Shown one piece after another: positions 13,701-28,700 of a stretch of DNA of 64,000 bases (positions are counted from its first letter, which is position 1; every line of letters starts with the position of its first letter). Position numbers and translations under genes: made by a program. The notes under the pieces were generated by a model. It saw only the letters and a program-made list of their open reading frames with translations, ran no database searches and was not told the origin of the DNA. This DNA is from Cinclus cinclus (taxonomy: Eukaryota; Chordata; Aves; Passeriformes; Cinclidae): assembly GCF_963662255.1 (NCBI RefSeq), contig NC_085046.1:19797620-19861619 (forward strand). The letters run 5' to 3'.

Positions 13701-16700
13701 AGAAATAAGAAAGCAAACTCTTCTAGTTATGATGAAACAGAACCTATTTTTCCGGATTTTTCTGTCACCTAGGTGACAGTTTCTCTTTTTTATCACTCTT
13801 AGCAGCCTATTCAGATCAGAGAGCTTTTTCTTCACTTACTCTCTGGCAGCCCATGCCAATAGTTTCCTCTTCTATAGGAGCATCTGACATAGGTTTCCTT
13901 TTACAGATGTAGCCAATTTTCTTTTCACAAGAATGGTCTGCCCAAAATCCATCCTGAACATACAAACAGAACCTCAGTCAACTGGGCTTTAATCTCAAAA
14001 AAAGAGCTGGTTTATACTTCTAGGTATTTAACAAATTTTTACTAACTTTCAGTGGAGAAAATCTTTCATCTAAGTTCAATACTTAGTTCCAACATCATTC
14101 CTATCTCACTTCTTCCGCAGCTGATTTACCATTGACTTACATTTTCTTTGATTTTCTACCCTTCTGAAAAGCAATCCTTAGAGGCTGACCACAATACACC
14201 ATCTTTACAAAGACTACTGATTTAATAATCATGTTGGAGGAAAGGGAGATATCATCTATCACCACATAGATACTGTATTTGCTGTAGAAATACAGCTCTA
14301 ACACAAAAAAACAACACCAGAAGACTGTATTCCTTAGTCAAAACTTTGAAGATGCAAAAAGTTATTTGTCAAAGTTAGAATTACCTCATACTTCAGGTTC
14401 TTAGAAGGAACAATGACATTCAGTGGGAGTTGTACTGAAAGTAAGGAACATCACACTATGTTCCCAAAATATTTTACATACTTTCTGACTGAACAGATGA
14501 ACTAAAGTATTCAGAGATGAAGGGAAACTTGTGTGCTATTCACCTGTGCCATAAAGACTACACCTTTGTAACTGTAATTTCATAGCAGTTGGTGGCAATT
14601 TCTTTTTTTTTTTTTTTCATTCTTTTTATTCTTTCCTCGCCCCTGTAAATGCAAAATAATCATCATGGTAATACACAGACACTTGTGCCACAATTCCAAG
14701 CTCTCAAGAGACTCAAAAAACCCTGCTTCCAGCAAAAATTCTCCCACATACTTCTGCCTCCAACAACAATTGGATGTTCACCTGGTGGTTGCCTTTGTCC
14801 TGTGCTTACCGCAAGGTAAGTCCATTGGTGGCTGTCACATCATCCCCTGCCATGTCTGCCTCATTTGGTTGGTAACCCCTTCAAATAATCACCCAAACCT
14901 CTGACATTCTCAGACTGGGAGAAATCAGCTGTGCAAAACTTTCAGACTTCTCCAACACAGGAAAACCTACTCTGAAGCTATGGGTCTCTAGTTGCAGGAA
15001 GATCATTTGGTGGTTTTCCATAACTGTGTCTTCAGTGGGAAATCCATGCAGTAATTTCTAGACATTTTTGTACTATGTCTTATGAGCTGCATTTTTCAAA
15101 TATATCTCTGTTCTCTTACTTTCTTGTTAATTAAACCCAAACACTTCCTTGAAAGAGAAGGTGGTGTTACAGACAGGGCCAGGTTTTGTTCCATAAAAAT
15201 AAGTGATGGATTCAGATGGCTTCTGCCAAGGACTGATCAACCCAAAAATATCAACAGTGGAAACATAAATGCACTTAGGTAGATGAATGTCAACAAACTG
15301 AGAAGGTCAGCTTATAGTTATGCATTGTCAATTTTGCAAAATAAGAAAATAACCTTTGGTATGTGCACACTTTTTTCCCCCCTCCTGATAAAATAGGCAA
15401 ATTCTAAAGGAGATGGCAAGTTTAATATTTTAATTGTCACAAAAAAAAGGAAAATACAACATCAACACAGACTGAGTTTTATGCCAGGTATTATCTCTGT
15501 ACCTGTTATACTCCCAGGTCACTGATCATTGCCTGATTCCAGAAGACAGCCATTCCAAAGCAGCCTTTAAATTGTACATTCACTCAGGAAAGGCTTTCAT
15601 TAATGCCATTGTTAAACACTTTAGTACTTTTCTCACAGCTCTGCATGTACAGTGCAGATACAAGCATAGTAATTAAACCACCTAGATACAAGATGTATAA
15701 CTTTGCCTAGAACCATAAAATTAAGATTTCTATTTTCTTCTAGAGATAGTACTTTTCTCTAGAATCAATAAAAATTACTAGTGCAATTTTCTAAGGTGAA
15801 TCCCATACACAGTCAAAACATAAAAAAGCCAAACATATCCAAAATTACTTTTTAGCTTCCCAAAGAAACACATTTACTTGTTTCCCAATGTAATTACAAG
15901 ATTTTTTTAAAAATTCCACATGCACAGACTGAAATCCAGAAATACGGATCTTTGAGGGCAGTTGCCACTACTTGTCTGCTTCTCAGGGAAGACAGTGAAA
16001 TTTTCTGGCAACTTCAAACAGAAGTCCTACCTCAAAAAATTAAGTCCTGACTCTAAAATAGGCTGCTTCAAGTAGCAATATCTCCATTTTTAAAATTATT
16101 TTTAATATTTGCTCTTGCATAGGAAAAGCCCAAATGATAAATGGAATTATAAGACAATCTAGTCAATAGCTATGTGACTTTACCTTTCCCTTCATAACGA
16201 CACAGTCCTCTTGCCTGTTGTTTGCATGTGTGGGTTCTCCACGAAGCCACTTAGTGTAGGTGACAGGTGTTCCATCACTCCATTCAAAATACATCTGAAC
16301 CTTGAGGTCATTCAACCCGATCCACAGCTCATCAGATGGCTCTAAAACACACAATTACCAATCTTGTCACATAATGTGAACTTTTGTCATTGTGGAAAAG
16401 AAAAAAATTTATTCTGAGGAAGTTAAAAAGGCAGTCAGGAAATTAGGGTTCTCAGCCTCACAGAGGTTAGGCTGATTCTCATATATCCACTCCAGTCATC
16501 AGGAAAGGACACTCACCAAAGTGGCAATAAAACAAGGGTGTTCAACTTCATAGAACACAACCAAAATACTCCCTTTGCTGAATTATATTGCAACACAACT
16601 AGGTTCTTCTTTTTCAATTCAAATCTCTTGTAACAATATATGAATAAGCACCTAAATAAAATTTTACCTCCCCTTTTCCTCCCACTTTTAGTATAGTGAA

Positions 16701-19700
16701 GAAATAGATGTCATATTTTCTAATGCTAAGATACCCAGTGATGTCTTTTAGAGCTGAAAACCAGAGTACTTGCAAGTTTTCCCATTATATGTGTTCCTCT
16801 ATTTTATTTCATTTCAGAGTAAAATGAAATTCATGTGTTGTTCCATTTTTTTCACTTTTCAGTTAAAGGAGTTAGCTATTGGTTTTTGGCTGGAAGGAAA
16901 TTGCCGAACTGGTCATGCAATTTACTTCACACTATCTGTTTTTGGGATATTTGTTTGCATGTATTTAAATTCCTCCACTCTAACATACTGCTACTATAAT
17001 GTTCATATCTAGCTTTGTTTTGAATAAACTATTTGAATAAGGAGGATTAAAATTTTGGCCAAAATATAATTTCATTACTTATTTCCATAATTTATTTCCA
17101 GCATACGCTATAGGGAGCAAGTACTTGCTTTTGTCTGCAGCACTACTACTCATACTGAACAACTGCATGCCCAGTCCTTTCCTTGGATAGCTGTCTTTCC
17201 AAGCAGAGTATAAACAGCTTCGTTGCTAGAATTTGCTGATTATTAACATTCTTCATGAACAATAAGGGGACTACATTTTAACAGTTTTTCCCTTAATTTA
17301 TGATCTTTTATTTCTACTCATCAAACTCAGAGTTTTTTTCCTGTTCAGTTTGTTATCAAAGCTCTTGCATTTTTGCATAAGTCTTCCTCTAACACACTCT
17401 ATCCAGACTGACTACAGTCAACCTGACAATGAACTCACCCATGGAAATTAAAAATATCAGCTTTTTGTGAGCCCACACAAAACCTGCAGGAGCAGGTCCC
17501 TCAATGGAACTGGAACTGTTTCTTTTCTGTTTCTGCTGTCCCTAGCAACAGAAGTGCCTATAAATAAGCTAAAAGTCATTGTTCCCAAGGCATTCTTTCT
17601 GATTAACACATTTAAGATGAAGGTTTTCCTAGATTCCACCACAACCTAAAATTCTTCATTGAAATTTCTGCTATCTGCTAGTTCAGGAACAAGGAGGCTT
17701 CCCGTTCTGGCCAACCAAGATACTGCAAATATCACTGTCCCAGCCAGTCACTTGAATGACAGAGTCAGCTCTCTGTCCTTTCTCCTTCCCTTCCTTGACT
17801 CTCCTGCCTTTATTACACCTAAGTGTGATCAGCCCTCATAGCCCACCCATAATTTTCTACCATTTCTCCCCCATTAAGAAGCTCTCAAATTCACAGGCTC
17901 TCATGCTCCATTTCCAAACACACACCTTTACCCTTTTTTGCAGACTGCGCTTTATGTTCAGAAGTCCCCTAAAATTACATTTCTGTACCCCTGTTTAAAC
18001 TCTCTTCTAACAAAACTGAAAGCTGTTCCAATTGTACCGGCTCATCATGCTCTCATTTCCTCCTTGCCCATTGCCATCCATGCAATTAAATTTTTTGGGT
18101 TTGTTTTTGTTTGTTTGTTTGTTTGTTGGGTTTTTTTGTTTAGTTACCTTTTAAAATCTTCCTGTGTTTATTGAGCATTTGGCACAGCTGAGGCATCATC
18201 CATGGCCAGAGCTCCTACTGTGGCAGGCTCACACCATGGTAATACAAACAGTAAACAACATTCTTCAGCAAAATGACTACACCAAAGCCATCTGATTAAA
18301 CTATTCAGATCTATGGAGTCTCTTCCTACATAACATTCTTTTCCTTACTAGAACTGCTGCTTTTTTTAATCATCTCTACAGCTGTATGTATAAACACTAA
18401 GAGAGTTTTTTTTTCCAGGAGTTTGTAAAGCTGCTTCCCATTCTCAGTCATGCACTGGGCCACATTTGTGCCATGTCACATGCTGGAGTTCCGTGTAAAC
18501 ATCCAGAATGCACTTCTTTATTCTTCATGTTCCTCTCTAAAGTTCTCCTTTGTGGGTGATGCCAACAAAAGCTCAGCTGCCATGACAATATTCATCTCAT
18601 TATACCCCTTTTTCCTTTGTATTTTCATGGGACTATGAATTGTTTGGCACAAAGATAGACTTTTGTTCTTTCTGTACAGCAGTGTTCTGATGCAGACAAG
18701 ACTTTCTAGGCACTGCAGTACATGGTGCTCTCCTCTCAGTGGTGAACATAAACTGTCATAAAAGGCTTCTTTAATTGTTCCAATTTTATTCCTCTGAAAA
18801 GAATGCTTTTAAAATGGACTGCTGCAGCTAGTGTGCCATTTGTGAGAGGCCTGGTTTCCTTCAGGACTATTTGCCTTTCAGAAATACTCAATTTTACTAA
18901 AACAGAACAGAAGTTCAGGAAAGTTCTTTGGAGGAGGTATTAAACTATGAAATAACCTACTTCCCATATGTAGGGTGAAAATACAACTAGTTTCCTTTAG
19001 AACCTAATTTCTATCAAATATCTTAATGTCTCATCAAGAGGTCCCACTTTTGCCAATAACATCTTTTAAAAGAGTAAAACTTTCATGTTATTCATGAAAG
19101 ACCAAGTCACTTTTTCAGGAATGTGAAGGTAAGTACAAGTTGCCATGGAGGTAGCTAAGATACAAAAATAAAGCATATCAGCTGTTCTGTGATTTCTACT
19201 CCAGGACTGCTGCTATGCTGCAGCTCTAGGCACATGGTTATACTCTAAGTGAAGGATAAACTAACTCATCTTTACCTGGTGCCAAAAGTACACATAGGAT
19301 CAGTCACTGCAAAGAAGCATATTTAGGTGTGAAGCTGTTTCTCCCTCAAAAAGCAGATAGCTGTTCCTCCATGCAAGAGCACGTAAAGCAGGTTCATGTA
19401 AAGTAACAGCAGCCACGAAATTGTCTGAGAGTCAGCATAGCTGCATTCTCCTGATGAGCACATCTTGCATCTGTAGACTAACTTGCCTTGCAACAGCATG
19501 AATGTGTGCTGAGAAACCAAGCACATAAGTCCTGTATTTGACATGGGGCACATGAATCCATGTACTGGGACAGATAGATTCTTTTTCAGGAGAAATGCAA
19601 CCAGCATGACTTGAAACATAAGGACATGGAAGTGTTAATTATAGGACACATATCTTCCCAAACTGTCTTGGACCAGCAGATGTTGCTTCCCTGCATTTCT

Positions 19701-22700
19701 TTATGAAGATTGATTTTAAAATCCTTTTATCTTATGAAAAAGTTTTAAATTTCTTTAACCTATATAAATGGAAAAGGAAGGAGAAGCAGCCCTAAGAAAC
19801 AGGAGTTTGGAGATAATGCAGTTTGCATCACTGACCATTGGTTTTGTTTTCTTTTTGTAGCAGTAAAGTCTGTCTGAGTTTTGTGCTCCCATTTTTTGTT
19901 TTTTCTTCCATTGATTTTTTAAATTTAAAATTTAATTCCTTTGATCAGGACAATTATTTTTAAACAGACTCCTCATTTTATTAACATGTAAGACATCTTC
20001 AAAACATCTTTACTTAGTGTGTGTGTATATATATATATATATATATGTTATTGTGAAAAAATACTCACGGTACCCAAGTTGAGAAATAACAAAGCTGTAT
20101 TCTTCAATATTATGGATGCTTGCCAGATCTCCATCCTCTTTCCTGCAAGATGTTAAGGCACCTTTCCACATTTTGGGGTCCCTATGAATTATGTAACAGT
20201 GACCAGCATATGACATCCATTGATCAGGACACCTAACAGGCACATTAGTCTCTGAAAAGAAAAATTTTCATTAAGAGTTTCAGAATTCTGTTCTTAACTA
20301 AAGACTAAACTGCACACCAGAAAATATTTACCAAAAAAAATTAATTATATATTTTCCTCACAAAGAACAGCACAGATCAAAAATATGTACAGTCACAAAA
20401 ATTTGCATAAATAATTTAAAGTTGAAACTTCCACACTGTTTTTAAGAACAGTTGCAAACAAGTGCCTGCAACTTGAGAAAAGACAATTAAAACACAAAAA
20501 ACAATTATATTTTATATGCATGCATGTATGTATACTAAAATGTAAGGTCTATGGAGTGATGTTTTTTAATTTTTCTACACTTATGTCAGCATCTCTCTTT
20601 AACTCCCATGCTATATGTTAACCTGACTTTACAAAACATATTTATGACAGTAATTATTTTTCCCAAAAACTTAGGAGGTTTATGGATTAACCCATCTGCT
20701 AGACTATGGAAAGAAATAACTGATTATACATAATCCTGAGAGAAACCAAATAGGACTACTGCTTTTAAGAAGCCTTTTCAGGAACTTAACTGAGAAAATT
20801 ATGTTGTCAACGTAAATGATTTAGGCTGAAAACTTGCTTTCAGAAGCTCAGCAGAAGAGCATCAGAGAATTGCCAACAAACACACTGCTGTTCAGCAAAC
20901 AATTCAGCCTCGGGATGAGTGCCACCTGAACATATAACAAACAGAGTACTGCTGTTGTAGAAACAAATTATGATTCTTGCAGCTCTTTGTTTATAGTCAG
21001 CAGATGGGTTTAGCGAACACCAGTATATAGAGTAGGACAAGGACAGCACGTTTTCAGAAATTCTGCTGGCAAAAATCTTGTGCACATCAGAAGAAGAATT
21101 GTGTTTGTTTAACAGTGGGATATATTCTGTAGAAATGCTTGAATAGGCACCCAGACTCATGACCAGTCAGGCCCATGTTGTAGGCATGTATCCTATTTCA
21201 ACTGGACAATACTGATGATTAATACTCTGTGCCATAACACACATTTCTCTCATAAACAGCACCTGCACTTTCAGACCTGCATCTAAAAAGTGCTAGCATT
21301 TTCTCACAAAGTTCTAGTAAAACTCTACTTTTTTTCCCCAGCACAAGGGGCTCAATGCTTGGTCAGACTTCCCAGTTCTGCCAAAGGAGAGGAAGAAGTG
21401 AAATAGAGGGTGGGGGAATGCCAGGAAAACAAACAGAATGTACATAGCAATGTTGGGAGAAACCAGAGAGCACAGAAGTGCCAAATGCTGTTTGTAGAAG
21501 CTGGTCTGATGCTTCAGACAGCTGCCTAATTCGTCTTATACCTGGTCTCATCTCTATGCATTTTGCAGTGCTTTGTCATAAATCAGAGAACACTCAATAT
21601 ACCCTTCTGCAAACTGAAAACACTGCATAGAACAGAAATCAGCAGTTCAGACACGGCCACAGAGAGAGGCACGAAGGTATTTATGTCTCAGTGGGCCTGT
21701 GAGCATCTCTTTTTCAAGTGGATGCAGACTGTGAGTACTCACTAAACACTAAAGCAGCTATGGCAGGGCAGCAAAACTTTTGCATAACACCAGGGAACTT
21801 GTTGCAGGCCACAAAAAGAAAAAAAATAAAATTTTTTAAAAAACGTAGCTTCTTTGGTGTAAGTCATATTGAATTACATTGCTGGGGATTTCTTAGTACA
21901 AGAGACTCTTCAGTTCTTCATTTCAACCACTCAGCAAAAATTAATTCTGTGCTTCCCCATTCTACTTTTAAAGAAACTACTACACAAGTCAAAGCCATCC
22001 AGTTTACTTTTTCATCCTAATGGAAACAAGCACTACTCCCTGAAATTCATTTCACTTGAATAAAAGGAGCAATGCAAATTGTCACAAATAAAAAGCTAAA
22101 TATGATATTACATTAATGTGTAAACAATATTATTCCAAATGTCAAGCTGATAAATTTATTGGCCTGTAACTGTAGAATAGTTATTCCTCAAATACAGAGC
22201 AAGTACTCTTGTGAAGCTGATTTTCTCGTAAGCTTGACTTTCTGAAGTCCGAAAAATCTCACAGTGTTTGACCTGTGTGCCTAAAAGGATGAAAGCACTA
22301 GCTGAAGTCAGTCTTATGATTCAGTCATTCATATATCTCTCTTAGACCCATCCTATGTGGTCTGATAAGACAGAGATACACAGCATCTCAGCAATAACAG
22401 TAAGCATTTATTTCTTCTAGCTGAACATTTAAAGAAACATATTGGAAACAGTACTTTAAGATCATCACACTTTGTTGGCTTGGAATGAAATCTATGTTGG
22501 CAGTCACTTGGTGGAGGTAGATAGACAGCCTTTCCTTTCAGCATTTTGAATTTGAAATTAATGCATTTCTATAATTTGCAAATCTAATTTGCTGGGTTAC
22601 AGAGCAAATGCTCTGCAGCCCAAAGATATTTTAATGTACAACATGAGGTGGCCCCCTGCTGGAAAAAATATTTTGTTACAAGAAACAAAAAACAAAACCA

Positions 22701-25700
22701 CAAAATTATCCTGCAGATGTTTGCTTTGTGAAAATCCATCTGTAATGAAAACAAATATTTTGTAAAGATTTTCCCTGACTTTTCTTTGAACACATGCATG
22801 ATGAGTCCTGAATGGTGACTCCTCCGTCCCACATACTGCCCTGCTAGACACAATTATAACTTCTAGGGTTAAAATTTCTAAGGGATTTGAAATGTGTTTT
22901 TGTGTTTAATGTCAGGTGAACAACTAAGTGCATGTATGAATTTTCAATTAATTTATTTCTTAACTCAGGAAAACACAATCTGCCACGAGTCTTCCTTTAC
23001 ACCTTTAGAAGCTGAGGGCACCTAACACCTTGCATGATTCCATGCTTATCCCTTTTATTACTTCCCCCCATGGGACATTTTGGAAAATATTTTATTAAAT
23101 GAACCCCTGCCAATCTCTGGTTTATCTGTAACAGTGTTTACTCAGCAATTTCTGTTTAATTGAAAGCTTTTTTCTCTTCCTTCAAATTGCTGGTAAATCA
23201 GAGGGTGGAGGTGGCAGTTAGGAAAAAAAGCCAAATGCAAAAGAGAATCATGACCATTAGACACACACCTCCCTCCAAAAAAACCCCCAGAATTTAATCA
23301 TAAATAATATAGCAGCAAGCCTTAAGCTGATAGCATATTTATAGGCATCAGTGTTTCAGAACTTACGTATGAAACCTGAAAAGCTGAGCAGTATCCAGCC
23401 AAACAACCTAAAACAACCTCTATGAATGACACTGTTCGCGTCTCACCTGCATACAAATGCTAACAAAACTTTACATCTTAAATTAAGAAATCATTTAAAC
23501 ATGCATTGGAGTCTTTCTCAGCTAAGGCAATGAAAGCACTTGATTTCAATGCAAAATTATCAATTTAATTAATTAATATGTATTTTGCTATCTAATTAAT
23601 GAGACACCAGTTCATTCTTGTGGTTTCTTCTCTTAGCAACAAAGCAAAACAAATGAAGCAGAATCCTCTGTCCTAAGTGTTTTTAACAGGACTGATTCTA
23701 TATTGGCAAAAGCAGAAAAAATATTAAAAATATTTAAAATATCAAAAATATTTTAAAATATTAAAAATATTTTAAAATATTAAAAAACTGTTTTTAAGCC
23801 AAATATCAAACACTGATTTTCCAGAACGTCTGTTTTGCAATCAGTGATGAAGATGAATAAATTAATTGGAAATCTAGTTCCAGTTCAGCCTTCTGCTTCA
23901 AAAGCCTACACAGAATAATATCAGTGGATTTAAGAGATACAGGTATGTCCTGGAAAAAGAAAGGAACTTGGAAAGAACAGAAAAGAGGAATGATGAAACA
24001 AAGGAATAAGTTACAAGATGTTTATAGTACACAAAGAGATAATAATGAAAATGGTCAAAATAAATATTATCCCTCTTCTGTCTTTCTTATGAGGCCAGAT
24101 CCAGAATTACATTCCTTCTGAAAAATGTGTCTCTACATATAAAATTTAAATAATTTCATAAAGAATTGCATCTGCTTTTATATGTATACAAATATATATT
24201 TTTATATTTCTATATAAATATTTCTATGTTTATAAGACACATAAATACATTAAAACATCTAATTCAAAAGAATTTTAAAAAATTTTTCTAGTCCACTACT
24301 GACTTGCCCCAACTCATAAGCAGTAAAAATTACATGAAGAAGTTCATTAGATTCATTGTGTACACGGGGCTTCAGACAATTACATAATTTAAAAAATATT
24401 AAATTTATTTTTTATTGTTTTATAATCAAAATCTGATGGTTCTGCTTGATTCTGGCAAAGAGAACTCCACAATTTGGCAATTTAGAACTCAAGACTATTG
24501 AAGAAAGATTATTATACAGGAAATAGGGAGGGCAGAGCAAAAAGGAAGTACATACTGTTCACTTTTAGAGGGAATCTTGGTCAAACCACAGCCTGTAGAG
24601 TCCTTTACTTGGCTTTACCACATGCAATAATACCTACTTCAGTTACAGATAAAAAAACATTAATCATTAAGAGGTTTTTGAGAGTTTATTACCAAACCTA
24701 CCTCTAGGAATAATGAAAGATTCTAAGGTAGCATTTCCTCTTTTACAAATATAGCCAAGTTTCTTATCACATTCCCAGTTCTCCCACTTAGCACCTTTGC
24801 CAGGATTCAATGCGCCACAGATTTTTCCAGGTTCTGGAGAAGGATGACCTTAAAAAAAACCCAAAACAAAACAAAACAAAACAAAACGAAAACCTACCAC
24901 CTCAAATCTCTACAACAACAGAGTATAAGCACAACGTGGTTACCCTCCCAACTCTCACATTTCCTTCTGGTCCATGCTTCAACCACAAAATGCATTAACA
25001 TGTAGACAACTCTGGTACTTGACAGTCCTTTAGCCTGAAGGGGGAAGTTCATTGCCTTAAGAGATATTTTTTCCACAGCAGACAGAAGTTGCAAATTCAT
25101 AATTTAACAGCCTCTTTACATGTTCTAAGTCCTGGTAGAGGGTATTACTGTATATATTTGTTTTCTTTGGGATTTTTTTTTTCTTTTTAAAAATGGAGAA
25201 TGTCTAAGCTCCAGAGAACAGTGTTTAGGTTAAAAAAAAACCTGTTCCATAATCTAGTCAAATTTTGCACTTGGCATAAGAAAAATAATAAGTAATTATT
25301 TTGCTAATGTGAACTTCCTGCTTATTTTTCCAAACAACATGACAATATCAGAATATTTGTAGATTTTTTGTTACAGTTGATTAGCATTAACACTAACAAA
25401 AACACCTAGAAGAAAAGTAGAACCTGTGGAACAGAAGAAATTTCAGCAATAAACCAGGTGAACTTTTCAAGATCTGACATACTGTTATTAAACTTAGCAT
25501 TTTTTTTTCTTTAGTACACAACAAGAATTGATACTACACATAATAAAAACAACAAGACAATATTTTCAGAGTCCAAGATTGTTCACTGAAATTTTCTTAT
25601 ACCATTATGTTTACATTACTTTAGATTAAATATAGTCTTATATTTGCAGTCATGTTCTACCTCCTTGACATAGGAGAAATAGATACGCTTACTTCAAAAA

Positions 25701-28700
25701 TACAATTTTAAATTGTTTTATTGCACAAAGAAGTTCAGTTATTGGCAGCTAGATCCCCAAAATTTCTCAGCAAAATCAGTTTTGTGTAAACATTGAGAAC
25801 AGTTCCGTTTTCTTGGTGTGTTTGGTTTTTTGGGTTTTTTTTCCCATTTATTTAGAGCTAGTGAGATGAAAAAATATTAAGTTTCCACTAATTCCCTTAA
25901 AATGTGTTAACGGAAAAATAGCCAGTTCTTAAACATCCAGTGTAATGGGGATGAGACAGAGGGAGGCTGACCAACAGAAAGTGATAAAGGAGATAGCACA
26001 GATATGTTATATGAACATGAGAGCAGAGCATTACCTTAGAATGAAATTAAGAAATGTGAGGAGTTAAGGACAAATGGGGTCCATTTTTGTTACATCAAAA
26101 CCCATCTTAACTATTTAATTCTTTACAGTATAGCTGAGAGTTGTCTGCAGTTTTAACAAACACAAACAGCTCCTCTTGCTGCTTTGGCTCCATCTCACAA
26201 CTGTGTTTCCCCCACCCCTCTTTGCATGAAAATTCTCCTCAGGGCACTCAGACAGGTCAGACCTGTAACTACCTCCACAGCAACTTGCAGTTCATCTCTT
26301 TGCCTGTGTGCTCACTCCACTGGACAGCTAGTTATAAAGTAGTTCAATTCACTCTTCAGAGCTTACCTACTCAAGAAGTTTGTCCACCTAAGATGTGCTT
26401 TTGGCCTTATCTACACAAGGAAGGCCCTGGGTGATACACTGGAGCATGCACTTACTGATGATGAAATGCTCAGTGAAGCTAAAGAGCGTTTACACTGCAG
26501 AACTTCAGACACCTACTTTCAATTAGTCTCCAAAATCTCCCTGAATAGCCAGTGCAAGGGAACAAGGAGCAAGGCAAGGGTCCTGCAAAAAACCATGATT
26601 ACACAGGCACACTGAATAATCAACCAGAGATGCAGCCCTTCACCTTGTGCACAGATGGCAGAGAAACTTTTTAATGACAGCATCAGAGTTCAGCACTGCA
26701 GCCACAGGTGTGGAGTAGCTGGGTTTCCATCAAAGTAGTCTAGCCTCAAATGTTTGGTTTGGTATGTGTTACTTCCCAAGGTAGGTTAATCCCAAACGAA
26801 AATGAAAAGCTATTCTTTAAGCAAATTTAAAAAAACTGAACAAAAGGGAATTGGAAAGGAATTTGAAGAAAAGGAAAAAAACCCAAAAACTAAAACAAAA
26901 CAAAACACCATTTATCAGTCTAATCTCACAAAAGAAAACACTGACAGCATCAGATTTCTTCTGTATTCAGAAATAAAATAAATTAGGAAGATATGCAAAT
27001 GAAGTGTCAACAGATGACTTTAAACTTTCCTGTGGATTTTGAGGCTATCATTTCCATTATGTGTAATAAATTAAGCCTGGTGCATATCCCTAGCATAAGG
27101 GCCATTACTCACAGTGTTTATAATCACAATCAGAATCTTTCAGCATCAAGACAAGCTCAATAATTTCAGGAGGATAGAGTGCTAGAAAAGATATTTGTTA
27201 CACAATGACCAAATTTTTGCCTTTTGAACTGAGTAGCAGTGAGTTTACCCTTACCTGGAACCCAGTTTAAGTACCGAAAAGGAGCACCACCAACCCATTG
27301 CCATCCACTGTTGAAATTCAAACTGTTAAGACCAAACCAGAGAGCTGAACTCAGTGTGCGAGTCAGACCTAGGTAACAGAGACACAGAGAGATATTGGAA
27401 GTCCACAGCAAGGGCAAACTCTCCTCAAAGCTTGAGAACTGAATTCTTGTTAAGCCTTCTCCTTTCTCCTAGTGCAAGTTTTAACTACTGTTAACATTCT
27501 AGTTAAGGTGGTTATACTAAATCTGAAAAACAGGTCATCTTACATTAGTCAGCTTAGTTTTAGAGTTTTGACATATTTAGGTTTGGAGAATTTTATTACA
27601 ACAGAAAACAAAATGACTCTGCTACCGTTGATCGCAATATGAAACTTTTTTATGAAACAGAGCTATTTAAATATTAAATGGATAGAACTGAAGAAAAGGT
27701 CACAAAACAAAAATCAGTTTTCTAAAATAAAAGATATCATTTCCCAGTGTGTATTTTCTCTTCCATAAAATTAAAAAGTGTGAATTTCACAGTGTAAAAA
27801 AACCTGGTCTCATTTGTCAAAATACATTAAAATGCAATCGTTGCAAACATCATCTTTTTAACAGCCTATCTTATGCATTTTTCAGACTGATCTGATTCCA
27901 GTTCTTTAGACAATGATGTCAGGCTTCAAAAAAAAAAAAAAAAAAAAGAGTTCAAATGTATTCCTCTAGCTCTGAAAAGCACTTAGAAATATCATGCTTA
28001 TGTATGGCCCTACTGATCATTATTCATAGTCATTACTAATCAATTCTCTATCTCTGCCCTCAGTATAAGGCTTTGAAGTGTAGCTGGATGCCTGCTAATT
28101 TTTTTTTAAATTTAAGTGTGTTTCTGCATAGTTCACAGAAAATCATTGTGCAATAGGTATCATTTGTTTCTGCTTCTACTGATGGCATCATGCCAAGATG
28201 TTGCAATTCCTAGTTGTCTTTGACACCACAGTGATAGCATAGCACTTGAAGCATGGGCAAAGTTAAAAGAAGAAAGGAGTTAACTGGAAAGGATTGGAAT
28301 CTCAGACCTGGTTTTGCACCAACACGTTAACATGCTCTGTTACTTCTGGGCAAACAACCTGTGGTTAGGAGGACTGAGAATTGAACACGACAGGAAATCC
28401 TAGTAATGCCAGGGTAGTTTTATAAAAAAACTGATCTTCAAATACATTTAGCAGCCATGTCTCTCAGTTTGCAATTAAAACACATCAACTAATAACTACC
28501 TCCTATGTCAGCACCAGTTCTCTCCCTTGAGCACTAATTCCAACAGTGATTATCTCAGTCATTTAAAAAACAACCCATGTTTGGACCAAATCTTTAAATT
28601 GAAAACAGAAGTTTAGACAGAACAAATAGTTCATAGCATTAAAAATACATTTCTCATTCCTCTAAAGCGGAGAAATATGGATTTGACTGAGGGACCACTG

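Larger units (their letters stand above)
16342..20068 (-). other. MRC1 intron 7
   Basis: A 3.7-kb intron without recognised coding sequence. It holds a (GTTT)n repeat at about 18103-18127 and a (GT)n(AT)n repeat near its 5' splice site. Several chance ORFs are below 100 codons. Confidence 0.75.
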
